Assembly (NCBI GenBank): GCA_016235155.1 | Contig: JACRLW010000053.1 | Coordinates: forward strand, 78,358-142,357 | DNA: 64,000 nt | Direction of reading: 5' to 3' | Origin: Planctomycetota bacterium | Lineage (GTDB): Bacteria; Planctomycetota; UBA1135; UBA2386 | Part shown: positions 29,518-38,401 of the stretch, one piece after another | How positions within the stretch are numbered: the first letter of the stretch is position 1 | How the letters are laid out: each line of letters begins with the position of its first letter | Notes under the pieces: model-generated | The model's database searches: none | Told to the model about the DNA's origin: nothing | Seen by the model: only the letters and a program-made list of their open reading frames with translations | Made by a program: the position numbers and the translations under genes

Positions 29518-31203
29518 TCACGGCCGCAGGCCGATCGCCGTCGCGCTGAGGACGCCGCGTGAGCGATCCGAGGGATCGACGATCAGCGCCTGGACCAGCC
29601 ACTGCTCCGGCACGTTCGCCGTCGCCGCAGGATCCAGATCGTGTCGGATCTCGAAGCGGCCGTCCGCGCGGACCGTCGCTTCGAGTCGCGGCAGGTCGAG
29701 CAGGTCCAGGCGCAGCGGCATCCATGCGCGATCGGCGAGCTGCAGCGGTCGATCGTGCGCCAGCTCGAAGTGACCGTAGCGGGTCGGCAGCGGCGCCGAC
29801 GTGCGCACGGCGCCGAGCCATGCGAACACGCGCCACCCCGGGACGCCTCGACCCTCGACCACAAGGCACGCGCCACCGGCCCGGGGCTCGAGATGCGTGA
29901 CGAGTTCGGGTCCCGCGATGGTCACCCGTCCCGCGACAAGGCGGCCGAAGTCGCCGAGGACCACCAACTCGTGTTCGCCCGGCGCCGTGCACGCCGGGAT
30001 CGCGATCGTCGCGCGGTCGTGTGATCGGGCCGCGACGTCGACCTCGACGGAATCCAACCGGGCGCGGTCGATCCGTTCGAGTCCCCGACCCACCAGCGCG
30101 ACTTCGCCCCCGGCGAGCGACGGGATGCGCATCGGGAACACCGAGGCGACGACCGGGACCTCGTCCTCACCGTCTGCGGCGCCGCGCCCACCGATCCGTT
30201 CGCGCGCGATCGCGAGCACCCGGGCCGCGATGAGCGAATGGCCGTGCGGCGTCGGGTGGACGCCGTCCGCGAAGCAGTGCGTGCGATCCCCGGGCGGCAC
30301 GGGCTCGACGCGCGCGAGGGCATCGTCCTCCTCGTCGAACGTCGCCCGCGCATCGATCACGCGGGCGCCGGCGCTCGCGGCGAGTTGGACCAGGGCGTCG
30401 CGGTACTCGTCGCCGATCGGGTACTTCGCGCGCATCCCTCGCTCGATCGGCGGGATGACCACGCAGATCGCCCCGCCGAGTCGCGTCACCGCGTCGAACA
30501 TGGCGAGCAGGTTCTCGCGGAACTCGAACGGCGACACGCGTCGTCCGTCGGGCGCCTCGCCGCGTTCGAACGCCGCGACGTAGCTCGCGCGATCCGCGCG
30601 CGCATGTCCTTCGATCAGCCGACCGAGTCGCGAGCCGCCGTGATCTCGGCGCTGAGTCCGTTCGCGGTCGGAGGTTCCGATCGCGGGGACGTAGTCGTTC
30701 CAGGCGCCGACGTAGAACACGGTCAGGTCCGGCGCGAAGCGCGTCGCCTCGCGCTCGAGCAGTCGCCGGTCCTGCCACGTCGACCAACCCGGCAGCGCGG
30801 CGACGATCGCCGCGACGCGACGCCGCGGCGTTTCGTCCTGGAGCGAGCGTTCGAGCACGCGCGGCCACGACTCCTCCTCGCGCACGCCGATCCCGAACGT
30901 CGAGGAGTCGCCGACACACAGCACGCGGAAGTCGCCGGCAGACTTCGCGCCGCGAGGGAGCGCACCGCGGAGACCGAGCTCGTTCACGCGCAGACCGGTT
31001 GCGCCGGCGCGGAGCCGCCAGAACAGCTCGTCGTCCGTCTCGAAGACGTCGGCCAACCCGAGTTCCGGCCCGAGGAACTCGAGTTCCGCCGCATCGGCCG
31101 GGATTCCCAGTCCGAGCAGCACGATCTCCGCCGCGCCGAGCGCAGCGACGAACCCGCCCAGTGCGAGCACCGCGCGTTTCACGGATCGGGAGAGCGACGA
31201 CAT
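29518..31203 (-). CDS. SGNH/GDSL hydrolase family protein, membrane-anchored N-terminus
   Basis: FRVLCVGDSSTFGIGV, FYVGAWNDY, HCFADGVHPTPHGHSLIA motifs. Confidence 0.85.
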   Translation of the reverse strand: MSSLSRSVKRAVLALGGFVAALGAAEIVLLGLGIPADAAELEFLGPELGLADVFETDDELFWRLRAGATGLRVNELGLRGALPRGAKSAGDFRVLCVGDSSTFGIGVREEESWPRVLERSLQDETPRRRVAAIVAALPGWSTWQDRRLLEREATRFAPDLTVFYVGAWNDYVPAIGTSDRERTQRRDHGGSRLGRLIEGHARADRASYVAAFERGEAPDGRRVSPFEFRENLLAMFDAVTRLGGAICVVIPPIERGMRAKYPIGDEYRDALVQLAASAGARVIDARATFDEEDDALARVEPVPPGDRTHCFADGVHPTPHGHSLIAARVLAIARERIGGRGAADGEDEVPVVASVFPMRIPSLAGGEVALVGRGLERIDRARLDSVEVDVAARSHDRATIAIPACTAPGEHELVVLGDFGRLVAGRVTIAGPELVTHLEPRAGGACLVVEGRGVPGWRVFAWLGAVRTSAPLPTRYGHFELAHDRPLQLADRAWMPLRLDLLDLPRLEATVRADGRFEIRHDLDPAATANVPEQWLVQALIVDPSDRSRGVLSATAIGLRP

Positions 31204-31328
31204 CGCCGGATGGCTGGCTCCCTGCCGCGCTACGGCGAGCTTCCTAACGCTTCTTGTGTGAGTGCGTCAATCGCGTGCGTCGGACGTGTACCCGAACCCC
31301 CGATGCCATGCCGAGGCAGGACTGGGGT

Positions 31329-32759
31329 TCACCGCCGCGGCACGAGGTCGATCGCCCCGTCGAGCGCGGGCGCGAACGGCTCGAACTCCAGCGTGCGCAG
31401 CCAGCGCGTCTCGTCCGGCTTGCTCAGGTCGCCGAGCGGCAGATCGCCGATCCGGACCGTGACGCGCACCGACTCGCTCGCACGGATCGCGGCGAACGCA
31501 TCGCCGTCGATCGTCCAGGGTGCGCCCGTGCGCGCGTCGACTGCGCCGCCGTGGACGATCGCGCGCGCGACTTCGCGCCAGTCGCCGGACTCGCCGCGGA
31601 CGTCGACGCGGTACTCCGCCATCTCCCAGTTCGCGTCGCGCGGTTCCTCCATCCAGACCGAGAGCTGCCATTGCGCGCCGTCGCCCGCTCCGCGCGGCCG
31701 CAGCTTCGTGCGGAAGCGGCCCTGCTCGATGCGCGAGCGCGTCTCGAACGGACTGAGCGCCGGGTTGCGGATCCGCGCGCCCGCGATCACGAGGCCCTGA
31801 GCCGCATAGAGCGCGTGGTAGTCCCAGCCGACGACGAAGTAGCCGCGATCGCCCCACTCCGCGCCCCACGAGTTCTTCGCGAGGAAGCCGCGCTCGTCGT
31901 AGCCGCAGAGGATCACCGCGTGACCGCCGTACTCGTCGTCGGCCCCGAGCTTGCTCGTCACGAGCTCACCGCTCCGCACCGCGTCGACGAACGACTCGCC
32001 GCGTTGCGCGCAGTCGACCAACGCGTCGGCGTAGCTCTTCGCCTCCTCGCCGGCGCGCGCGAAGCGGAACATCATCCCGGGGTGGACGATCACCCGTTTG
32101 CCGTCGCCCGCGTGGTTGCCGTGTTCTCCGATCTTCGACCAGGTCGGTCCGTAGACCGCGTAGCCGACGGGGATCGCGACGTTGCCCGCGGCGAGCAGCG
32201 CCTTCAGGTGTTCGGCGTCGCGCACCGTCGCCGCGTCGAGCACCGTGCAGTCGCTCGCCGCGAAGCCGTACTTGCCGAAGCCGTCGCGCAGCGTCTCGAG
32301 GTCAGCCGGCGCCACGTGCGCGAGCTCGAGGTAGCGCTTCAGTTCGTCGGGCACCGAGTCGCCTGCGCGCTTCGGGTCGGGGTCGTAGGGGAGGAACGAC
32401 TCGCAGCAGGTCCCGATCAGCTCGAAGAGCGGCGCGTAGACGTCGAAGAGATCGCCCTCCCCGATCTTCGCCTCGACGCCGAGCGTCCTCGACCACTGCA
32501 CCACCTCCTTCTGGTGCAGCTTCACCGTCGCGTAGAGCAGTTGCTCGCTGAGGTCCCCCGGGATGCCGGGGAAGGTCTCGAGCGCCCCGCAGATCGCGAA
32601 CGCCGCGCAGGTCCCGCGATGCCCCTGGTTCTTCACCGGCGACTGCGCGTCTCGCCAGTCGATGGCAGGAGGTTCGCTCCGAGCAGCGGCCTCTTGACCG
32701 GACGCGGGACCGAGGAGCGTGAGAGCGGTGGTGAACGATGCAAGTGCGACGCGGGTCAT
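31329..32759 (-). CDS. Papain-like (C1) cysteine protease, secreted
   Basis: Signal peptide; DWRDAQSPVKNQGHRGTCAAFAICGALE, GGHAVILCGYDERGFLAKNSWGAEWGDRGYFVVGWDY. Confidence 0.88.
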   Translation of the reverse strand: MTRVALASFTTALTLLGPASGQEAAARSEPPAIDWRDAQSPVKNQGHRGTCAAFAICGALETFPGIPGDLSEQLLYATVKLHQKEVVQWSRTLGVEAKIGEGDLFDVYAPLFELIGTCCESFLPYDPDPKRAGDSVPDELKRYLELAHVAPADLETLRDGFGKYGFAASDCTVLDAATVRDAEHLKALLAAGNVAIPVGYAVYGPTWSKIGEHGNHAGDGKRVIVHPGMMFRFARAGEEAKSYADALVDCAQRGESFVDAVRSGELVTSKLGADDEYGGHAVILCGYDERGFLAKNSWGAEWGDRGYFVVGWDYHALYAAQGLVIAGARIRNPALSPFETRSRIEQGRFRTKLRPRGAGDGAQWQLSVWMEEPRDANWEMAEYRVDVRGESGDWREVARAIVHGGAVDARTGAPWTIDGDAFAAIRASESVRVTVRIGDLPLGDLSKPDETRWLRTLEFEPFAPALDGAIDLVPRR

Positions 32760-32879
32760 GGAGTCATGATCACCGTGCCTGACTGCGCAATCGATGGGTA
32801 GACTCCCGCGCCCGGCCGCGTCCGCTCCCCGACGCGCGCCGAGCACCTTGGCGCGCCGACCGCGAACCCGCAGCTCCGC

Positions 32880-33887
32880 ATGTCCGATCCGAAGCCAAGC
32901 ACAGGCTCGTCCCGTTTCCAGGAGACCGCCCACTTCCTCGAAGCCGTGCGCGAGCGCGTCGCGCGCGTGGTGGTGGGGCAGGACGTCGTCGTCGAGCGCA
33001 TCCTGATCGCGCTGCTGACCTCGGGGCACTTGCTGCTGCAAGGGGTGCCCGGTCTGGCGAAGACGCTGCTTGTCGCGGCGATCAGCAAGACGATCCACCT
33101 CGCGTTCGCGCGCGTGCAGTTCACGATCGACCTGTTGCCGTCAGACATCCTCGGCTCGGAGATCCTCGACCAGCGGACCAGCGAGTTCCGGACGCACAAG
33201 GGTCCGGTCTTCACCAATCTCCTGCTCGCCGACGAGATCAACCGCGCCGCGCCCAAGGTGCAAAGTGCCCTGCTCGAAGCGATGCAGGAGCGCAAGGTCA
33301 CGATCGGCAACACGACCTACAAGCTGCCGGCGCCGTTTCTCGTCATCGCGACGCAGAACCCGGTCGAGCAGTCGGGCACCTTCGAACTGCCCGAGGCGCA
33401 GCTCGACCGCTTCATGCTGCTCCACCGGCTCGAGTATCTGAAGCCGGAGGAGGAGAAGGAGGTGCTGCGGCGCAACGCGGCGCTCGGCATCAAGCGCGAC
33501 GGCGGCGGCGCGGTGGCGCGCACCGAGTTCGACGTCATCGACGACGAGCCGGTCGGCAACATCGAGGACCTCGCCCAGGCGATGGAACGCGTGCAGGACG
33601 TCTTCGTGAGCGAGACCTTCCTCGATCACGTCGTCGAGATCGTGAACCGCACGCGGCGGCATCCCGCGCTCGATCTCGGCTGCAGCCCGCGCGCGGGGAT
33701 CGCCTTGCTCAAGGCGTCGCGTGCGCGGGCATTGATCCACGGCCGCAACCACGTCGTGCCCGAGGACCTCTACGCGTTGGCCGAAGACGTCATGCTGCAC
33801 CGCATGCGGCCCACCTACGAAGCGCTCGCCGAAGGCCAGACGACGGCGGGCGTGCTCGAAGAGATCCTCGGCGAGGTGCACGCGTAG
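32880..33887 (+). CDS. MoxR-family AAA+ ATPase
   Basis: HLLLQGVPGLAKTLL, LLADEINRAAPKVQSALLEAMQERKVTIGN, FLVIATQNPVEQSGTFELPEAQLDRFML; TAG stop. Confidence 0.96.
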   Translation: MSDPKPSTGSSRFQETAHFLEAVRERVARVVVGQDVVVERILIALLTSGHLLLQGVPGLAKTLLVAAISKTIHLAFARVQFTIDLLPSDILGSEILDQRTSEFRTHKGPVFTNLLLADEINRAAPKVQSALLEAMQERKVTIGNTTYKLPAPFLVIATQNPVEQSGTFELPEAQLDRFMLLHRLEYLKPEEEKEVLRRNAALGIKRDGGGAVARTEFDVIDDEPVGNIEDLAQAMERVQDVFVSETFLDHVVEIVNRTRRHPALDLGCSPRAGIALLKASRARALIHGRNHVVPEDLYALAEDVMLHRMRPTYEALAEGQTTAGVLEEILGEVHA

Positions 33888-33896
33888 GCGCGCGCC

Positions 33897-34757
33897 ATGG
33901 AGGGACGGCTCGACGCTCTCGAACCGCTCGACGCCCGGCAGTTCGTCATCGCCGTGCGCCGTCTCGCCGATTCGTTGAACTACGGCACCGACCACTCGCG
34001 CTTCCTCGGCAGCGGGATCGAGTACGTCCAGTCGCGCGGCTACCAGTACGGCGATCCGGTGCGCTCGATCGATTGGCGCATCACCGCGCGCACCGGTCGC
34101 GTGCACGTGAAGGAGTACGACACACCCAAGACGATCCCGTGCTGGCTGCTGATCGACACGTCGGCGTCGATGACGATCGGATCGGCACCGCGCACCAAGT
34201 ACGCGATCGCGCTGCAACTCGCCGGCGGGATCGCGCTCGCCTGCCTCGACCGCGTCAGTCCGGTCGGCGTGCTCGCGGTCGGCGGCCGCGAGTTCCGCGT
34301 CGACCCGACCTTGTCCAAGCCGCGCATCTTCCAGTGGCTGCTGCAACTGCGGCACTTCCGCTACGACGAGCCGACGACGCTCGGCCGTCGCATCCAGGAG
34401 CTCGTGCCGACGCTCAGGAACCGTGCACTCGTGATCGTGCTGAGCGATCTGCACGACGCCGACGCACTGCCGCGCATCGAACTGCTCGCGCAAGTCCACG
34501 ACTGCGTGGTGCTCCAACTGCGCGACCCGGCGGAGGACGGCTTGCGCGGCGCGGGGCTCGTGCGCGCGCGTGAGCCCGAGACCGGCCGCCGCTTCGCGAC
34601 GACCGGCCGCAAGAGCTGGACGGATCAGGCGACGGTGACCGCGCGCCTGCGCCGTGCCGGCGTCGATCACCTCGTCGTCCCGGTCGAGAAGCCCTTCCTG
34701 CACCGCGTGCGCGACTTCCTCGAATCACGCGGCGTGCTGTCGCGGGGGGCTCGATGA
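33897..34757 (+). CDS. DUF58 domain protein
   Basis: GSGIEYVQSRGYQYGDPVRSIDWRITARTGRVHVKEYDT...CWLLIDTSASM. Confidence 0.93.
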   Translation: MEGRLDALEPLDARQFVIAVRRLADSLNYGTDHSRFLGSGIEYVQSRGYQYGDPVRSIDWRITARTGRVHVKEYDTPKTIPCWLLIDTSASMTIGSAPRTKYAIALQLAGGIALACLDRVSPVGVLAVGGREFRVDPTLSKPRIFQWLLQLRHFRYDEPTTLGRRIQELVPTLRNRALVIVLSDLHDADALPRIELLAQVHDCVVLQLRDPAEDGLRGAGLVRAREPETGRRFATTGRKSWTDQATVTARLRRAGVDHLVVPVEKPFLHRVRDFLESRGVLSRGAR

Positions 34758-35578
34758 GGCGTCTTGCGATCGCGCTGGGGATGGCGGCCTTGCTCGCCGC
34801 GCCGGTGAATGCCCAGAAGCGCGACGAACGCGAGGCCAACGTCGGCATGCGTGCGCGCATCGAGCAGCTCGTGTTGCCCGGTCCCGAGCTGATCGCGAAG
34901 CCCGTCGACGATCCCAAGGCGCCGATCCTCTTGCGCGTCGTCGCGACTTGGCCCCACGGCGACGCCTTCCGCTACGACCTCGAGTACACCGGCTTCGTCG
35001 CCGGACGCCACGACCTGCGCGAGTGGTTCGTGCGCGCCGACGGTTCACCCGCGGAAGGACTGCCGGAGATCCAGGTCAAGATCACTTCGGTGCTGACTCC
35101 GCTGTCGATCCGTCCGCACGAGCTCGAACCCGTCGAACCGCCCGCGGTCGGTGGCTACCGCAGCTTGCTCGTCGCGGCGGGCATCGCGTGGTTGATCGGG
35201 TTGGGCGCGCTCCTGTTCTTCCGTCGCCGTCGCGCCGCGGCGATCGCGGACGCGACCGTGCCGCCGCCGACGCTCGCCGACCGCCTGCGGCCGATGGTCG
35301 AGGCCGCTCTGCACGGCCGACTCGACGACGCGCGCCGCGCGGAGCTCGAGCGACTCCTGCTCGCGCACTGGCGCGAGCGGCTCGCGCTGCGCGAGATGCG
35401 CCCGGCCCAGGCGATCGCGACGCTGCGCGAGCATGACGAAGCCGGCGCCCTCCTGCGCCAGCTCGAGCAGTGGCTGCACGCGCCGCCGTCCGACGCCGCG
35501 CGCGCCGACGTCGACGTTCAACGCCTGCTCGCGCCGTACCGCGACGTCCACGATCCGCTCGACGGTGCCTCGCGTTGA
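34754..35578 (+). CDS. Hypothetical single-TM protein of the MoxR/Bat-like cluster
   Basis: Signal peptide, central TM (LLVAAGIAWLIGLGALLFF), cytoplasmic helical tail; ATGA overlap with DUF58 gene. Confidence 0.75.
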   Translation: MRRLAIALGMAALLAAPVNAQKRDEREANVGMRARIEQLVLPGPELIAKPVDDPKAPILLRVVATWPHGDAFRYDLEYTGFVAGRHDLREWFVRADGSPAEGLPEIQVKITSVLTPLSIRPHELEPVEPPAVGGYRSLLVAAGIAWLIGLGALLFFRRRRAAAIADATVPPPTLADRLRPMVEAALHGRLDDARRAELERLLLAHWRERLALREMRPAQAIATLREHDEAGALLRQLEQWLHAPPSDAARADVDVQRLLAPYRDVHDPLDGASR

Positions 35579-36492
35579 CCTTCGCGCAGCCGCTCTTCCT
35601 CGTGCTGCTGGTCCTGCCGGCACTCGTGCTCCTCGCGCTCTGGCAGCGCGAGCGACCGGCGATCGCAGTGCCCTTCGACCATGGCCGTGCCGGCACCGGG
35701 CGCTGGCTCGCGGTCCTGCTGCGCATCGGCGAGTCGTTGCCCGCGCTGCTGCTGTGCGTCGCGATCGTGATGCTCGCGAACCCGCAGCGTCTCAGCGTGC
35801 CGCGCACCAAGCGCGCGCTGACCAACATCCAGTTCTGCTTCGACGTGTCGGGCAGCATGACGGCGAAGTTCGGCGAGGGCAGCCGTCACGACGCCGCGAT
35901 GAAGGCGATCGACCGATTCCTCGACCTGCGCAAGGGCGACGCATTCGGCCTGACCTTCTTCAGCGACCAGGTCCTCAACTGGGTGCCGCTCACCAGCGAT
36001 CCCTCGGCGTTCCGCTGCGCGCCCGCGCTGATGCGTCCCGAGTTCCGTCTGCCGGGTTTCGGGTCGGGCACGCAGATCGGCAAGGCGCTGCTCGCCTGCC
36101 GCGAGATGCTCGTCTCGCGCGAGGGCGGCGACCGCATGATCGTCCTGGTCAGCGACGGCCAGAGTTCCGACCTCCACAGCGGCCGCGCGCAAGAGATCGC
36201 GAGCAGGTTCCGCAGCGAGGGCATCGCCGTGTGGGCCGTGCACATCGCCGAGCCGCCGATCCCCGACGACATCATCGACATCACGCGCGGCACCGGCGGC
36301 GACGCCTTCAACCCCGAGGACCAGGCTGGTCTCGACGCGGTGTTCGCGCAGATCGACAAGATGCAGGAGGCGAAGCTCGAGCAGATCTCGGGCGAGTTCC
36401 TCGACGACTTCGCGCCGTGGTGCATCGCCGGACTCGTGGTCCTCGGCCTCGGCGTGATCGTCCTCTTCACCGCGAGGCCGACGCCGTGGTGA
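35575..36492 (+). CDS. von Willebrand factor A domain membrane protein (BatA-like)
   Basis: MIDAS FDVSGSM; GSGTQIGKALL; TM helices at both ends; TTG start overlapping upstream TGA (TTGA). Confidence 0.88.
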   Translation: MTFAQPLFLVLLVLPALVLLALWQRERPAIAVPFDHGRAGTGRWLAVLLRIGESLPALLLCVAIVMLANPQRLSVPRTKRALTNIQFCFDVSGSMTAKFGEGSRHDAAMKAIDRFLDLRKGDAFGLTFFSDQVLNWVPLTSDPSAFRCAPALMRPEFRLPGFGSGTQIGKALLACREMLVSREGGDRMIVLVSDGQSSDLHSGRAQEIASRFRSEGIAVWAVHIAEPPIPDDIIDITRGTGGDAFNPEDQAGLDAVFAQIDKMQEAKLEQISGEFLDDFAPWCIAGLVVLGLGVIVLFTARPTPW

Positions 36493-37553
36493 CGACCGCC
36501 ACCGGGCTCGCGGTCGCCGCCGCGTTCGTCCTCGTGCTCGCCGCCGAGTTGCTGCACGCGCGGCGCATCCGGAAGGTCGCGCGCCTCGCGTTCGGACCGC
36601 AGGGCCGTCCGGCGGCGTGGGTGCGCGGCCTGCCGGCGTTGCGCGCGCTCGGGGCAGCGCTCGCGGTCTTCGGCCTCGCGACCCTGCTCCAGATCGAACC
36701 GAAGGTGCACGCGAGCAAGGGCGAGCGCGAGCGCGACCCGCGGCACCTCGTCGTGCTGCTCGACGTCTCGCCGAGCATGCGCCTCGACGACGCCGGCCCG
36801 GCGCGCAAGCAGCGCCGCAACGAGCGCAGCAAGGAACTGCTCGAGTCGATGTTCCAACGCGTGTCGATCGGCGACTACGCCGTCACGATCGTCGCGTTCG
36901 CGAACGGCGCGAAGCCCGTGGTGATCGACACGCACGACGCGGGCGTGATCGACAACATCCTCGGCGACCTGCCGCTGTATCAGGCGTTCCAACCCGGGAA
37001 GACCCGGCTCTTCGACGGCCTCGTCGAAGTGGCGCGCATCGCGCATGACTGGCGACCGGAGAGCGCGATCCTCGTGGTGATGAGCGACGGCGACACCGTG
37101 CCCGCGACAGGCATGCCGAAGATGCCGCCGTCGATCGGTTCCACCCTCGTCGTCGGCGTCGGCGATCCCGTCGCGGGGCGCTTCATCGACGGCAAGCAAT
37201 CGCGGCAGGACGTCGCGACCCTGTCCCAGGTCGCGGTGCGTCTCGGCGGTCGCTACCACGACGGCAACGAGCACCACGTGCCGACCGACACCGTGCGCGC
37301 GTTGACCGCGGGCGCCGTCGACGAGAAGCGCGAGAAGCTCACGTTGCGGGAATACGCCCTGCTGGCCTTGGCGCTGGGGGCCGCGCTCCTGGTCGCGTTG
37401 CCGCTGCTCCTTCAGGCATTCGGGACGGCGTGGCGACCCGGCCTCAGCGCGCCGAACACGTCGCCCTTGCCGCGGGCAGACGAGGCACCAGACGAGGGAC
37501 GAGACGAGGGGCGAGACGAGGGACTGCTGCCCGGCGCCGCCGAAGTTCGATAG
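36489..37553 (+). CDS. von Willebrand factor A domain membrane protein (BatB-like)
   Basis: MIDAS LLDVSPSM; ILVVMSDGDTVPATGMP; C-terminal TM; GTGA overlap; TAG stop. Confidence 0.88.
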   Translation: MTTATGLAVAAAFVLVLAAELLHARRIRKVARLAFGPQGRPAAWVRGLPALRALGAALAVFGLATLLQIEPKVHASKGERERDPRHLVVLLDVSPSMRLDDAGPARKQRRNERSKELLESMFQRVSIGDYAVTIVAFANGAKPVVIDTHDAGVIDNILGDLPLYQAFQPGKTRLFDGLVEVARIAHDWRPESAILVVMSDGDTVPATGMPKMPPSIGSTLVVGVGDPVAGRFIDGKQSRQDVATLSQVAVRLGGRYHDGNEHHVPTDTVRALTAGAVDEKREKLTLREYALLALALGAALLVALPLLLQAFGTAWRPGLSAPNTSPLPRADEAPDEGRDEGRDEGLLPGAAEVR

Positions 37554-37619
37554 GATCCCGGCCCGTCACGCGCCGCGATCCACGCGGCCGGCACGACGAC
37601 GCCCCCTCGGAGACACCCG

Positions 37620-38210
37620 ATGCGGAAAGCCCTCCTGGCACTCTGGATCCTCCTCCCGGTCGGAGGCTGGGCCTACCACGAAGGTCCCGGTCAGGACCGA
37701 CTGCGACTCGACGCCGTCGATGGACTCGTGGCGACGGCGCATGCCGCGGCGATCGCCGGTGATCACGCGACGGCGGCGGGCAAGTACGACGAAGCGCTCG
37801 CGAAGCTGCCGTCGGGGAACGACCCGATCGCGCGCGCGATGCGGCTCGAGCGCGCGAAGGCGTGGATGCAGTCGGAGAAGCTGCCGGACGCACGCGCGGA
37901 TCTCGAGCGGCTCGTCGGCGAACTCGAGAAGGACGGCACCGACGCCACGATGCTCGCCGGTGCACGGCGCTCGCTCGCCAACGCGCGTTACTACTTCACC
38001 TGGTTGATGCGCCTCGAGGGTCTGCCGCGCGAGACCTGGGAACCCGAGATCGACGGTTCGCGCCAGCTCTACCGCTTGCTCGCGGAAGCGTCCGCCGGCG
38101 GCGACGACCAGAAGGCGCTGCGACGAAGCGAGCAGGATCTCGAAGCGGCGATCCTGCTCGAACGCCTCGCACTCTCCGACCTGCAGGGCCTGCCCCTGCC
38201 CAGTCAGTGA
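37620..38210 (+). CDS. TPR-like hypothetical protein of the MoxR/Bat-like cluster
   Basis: Signal-like N-terminus then helical repeats AAGKYDEALAKLPSGNDPIARAMRLERAKAWMQSEKLPDARADLERLVGELEKDG. Confidence 0.65.
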   Translation: MRKALLALWILLPVGGWAYHEGPGQDRLRLDAVDGLVATAHAAAIAGDHATAAGKYDEALAKLPSGNDPIARAMRLERAKAWMQSEKLPDARADLERLVGELEKDGTDATMLAGARRSLANARYYFTWLMRLEGLPRETWEPEIDGSRQLYRLLAEASAGGDDQKALRRSEQDLEAAILLERLALSDLQGLPLPSQ

Positions 38211-38346
38211 GAAGGTTGCGGAACCGGCCGCGGTCGCGGTCGAAAGCCCAACCAAGGCAAGCAGCCGAAGGATGCACGCGGCGCCGGACTCGGCGCGTTG
38301 CCCGACGGCGCAGGTTCGTGAACGCGAACCGCGTGTGATGCACGGC

Positions 38347-38372
38347 GAACGGGAGGCAATGGCCTCCCGTTC
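38347..38372 (+). terminator. Perfect 11-bp stem hairpin with 4-nt loop, tail TCGTCTCT
   Basis: GAACGGGAGGC-AATG-GCCTCCCGTTC; lies between the 37620 and 38402 genes. Confidence 0.65.
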
Positions 38373-38401
38373 TCGTCTCTGGATCTCGACTCGATCGCCC
38401 C

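Noticed and set aside
31290-31330. Inverted repeat GAACCCC...GGGGTTC at the end of the papain-like gene as terminator
   Set aside because: Stem of 7-8 bp with a loop over 20 nt and no T tract; too weak to list as a feature.
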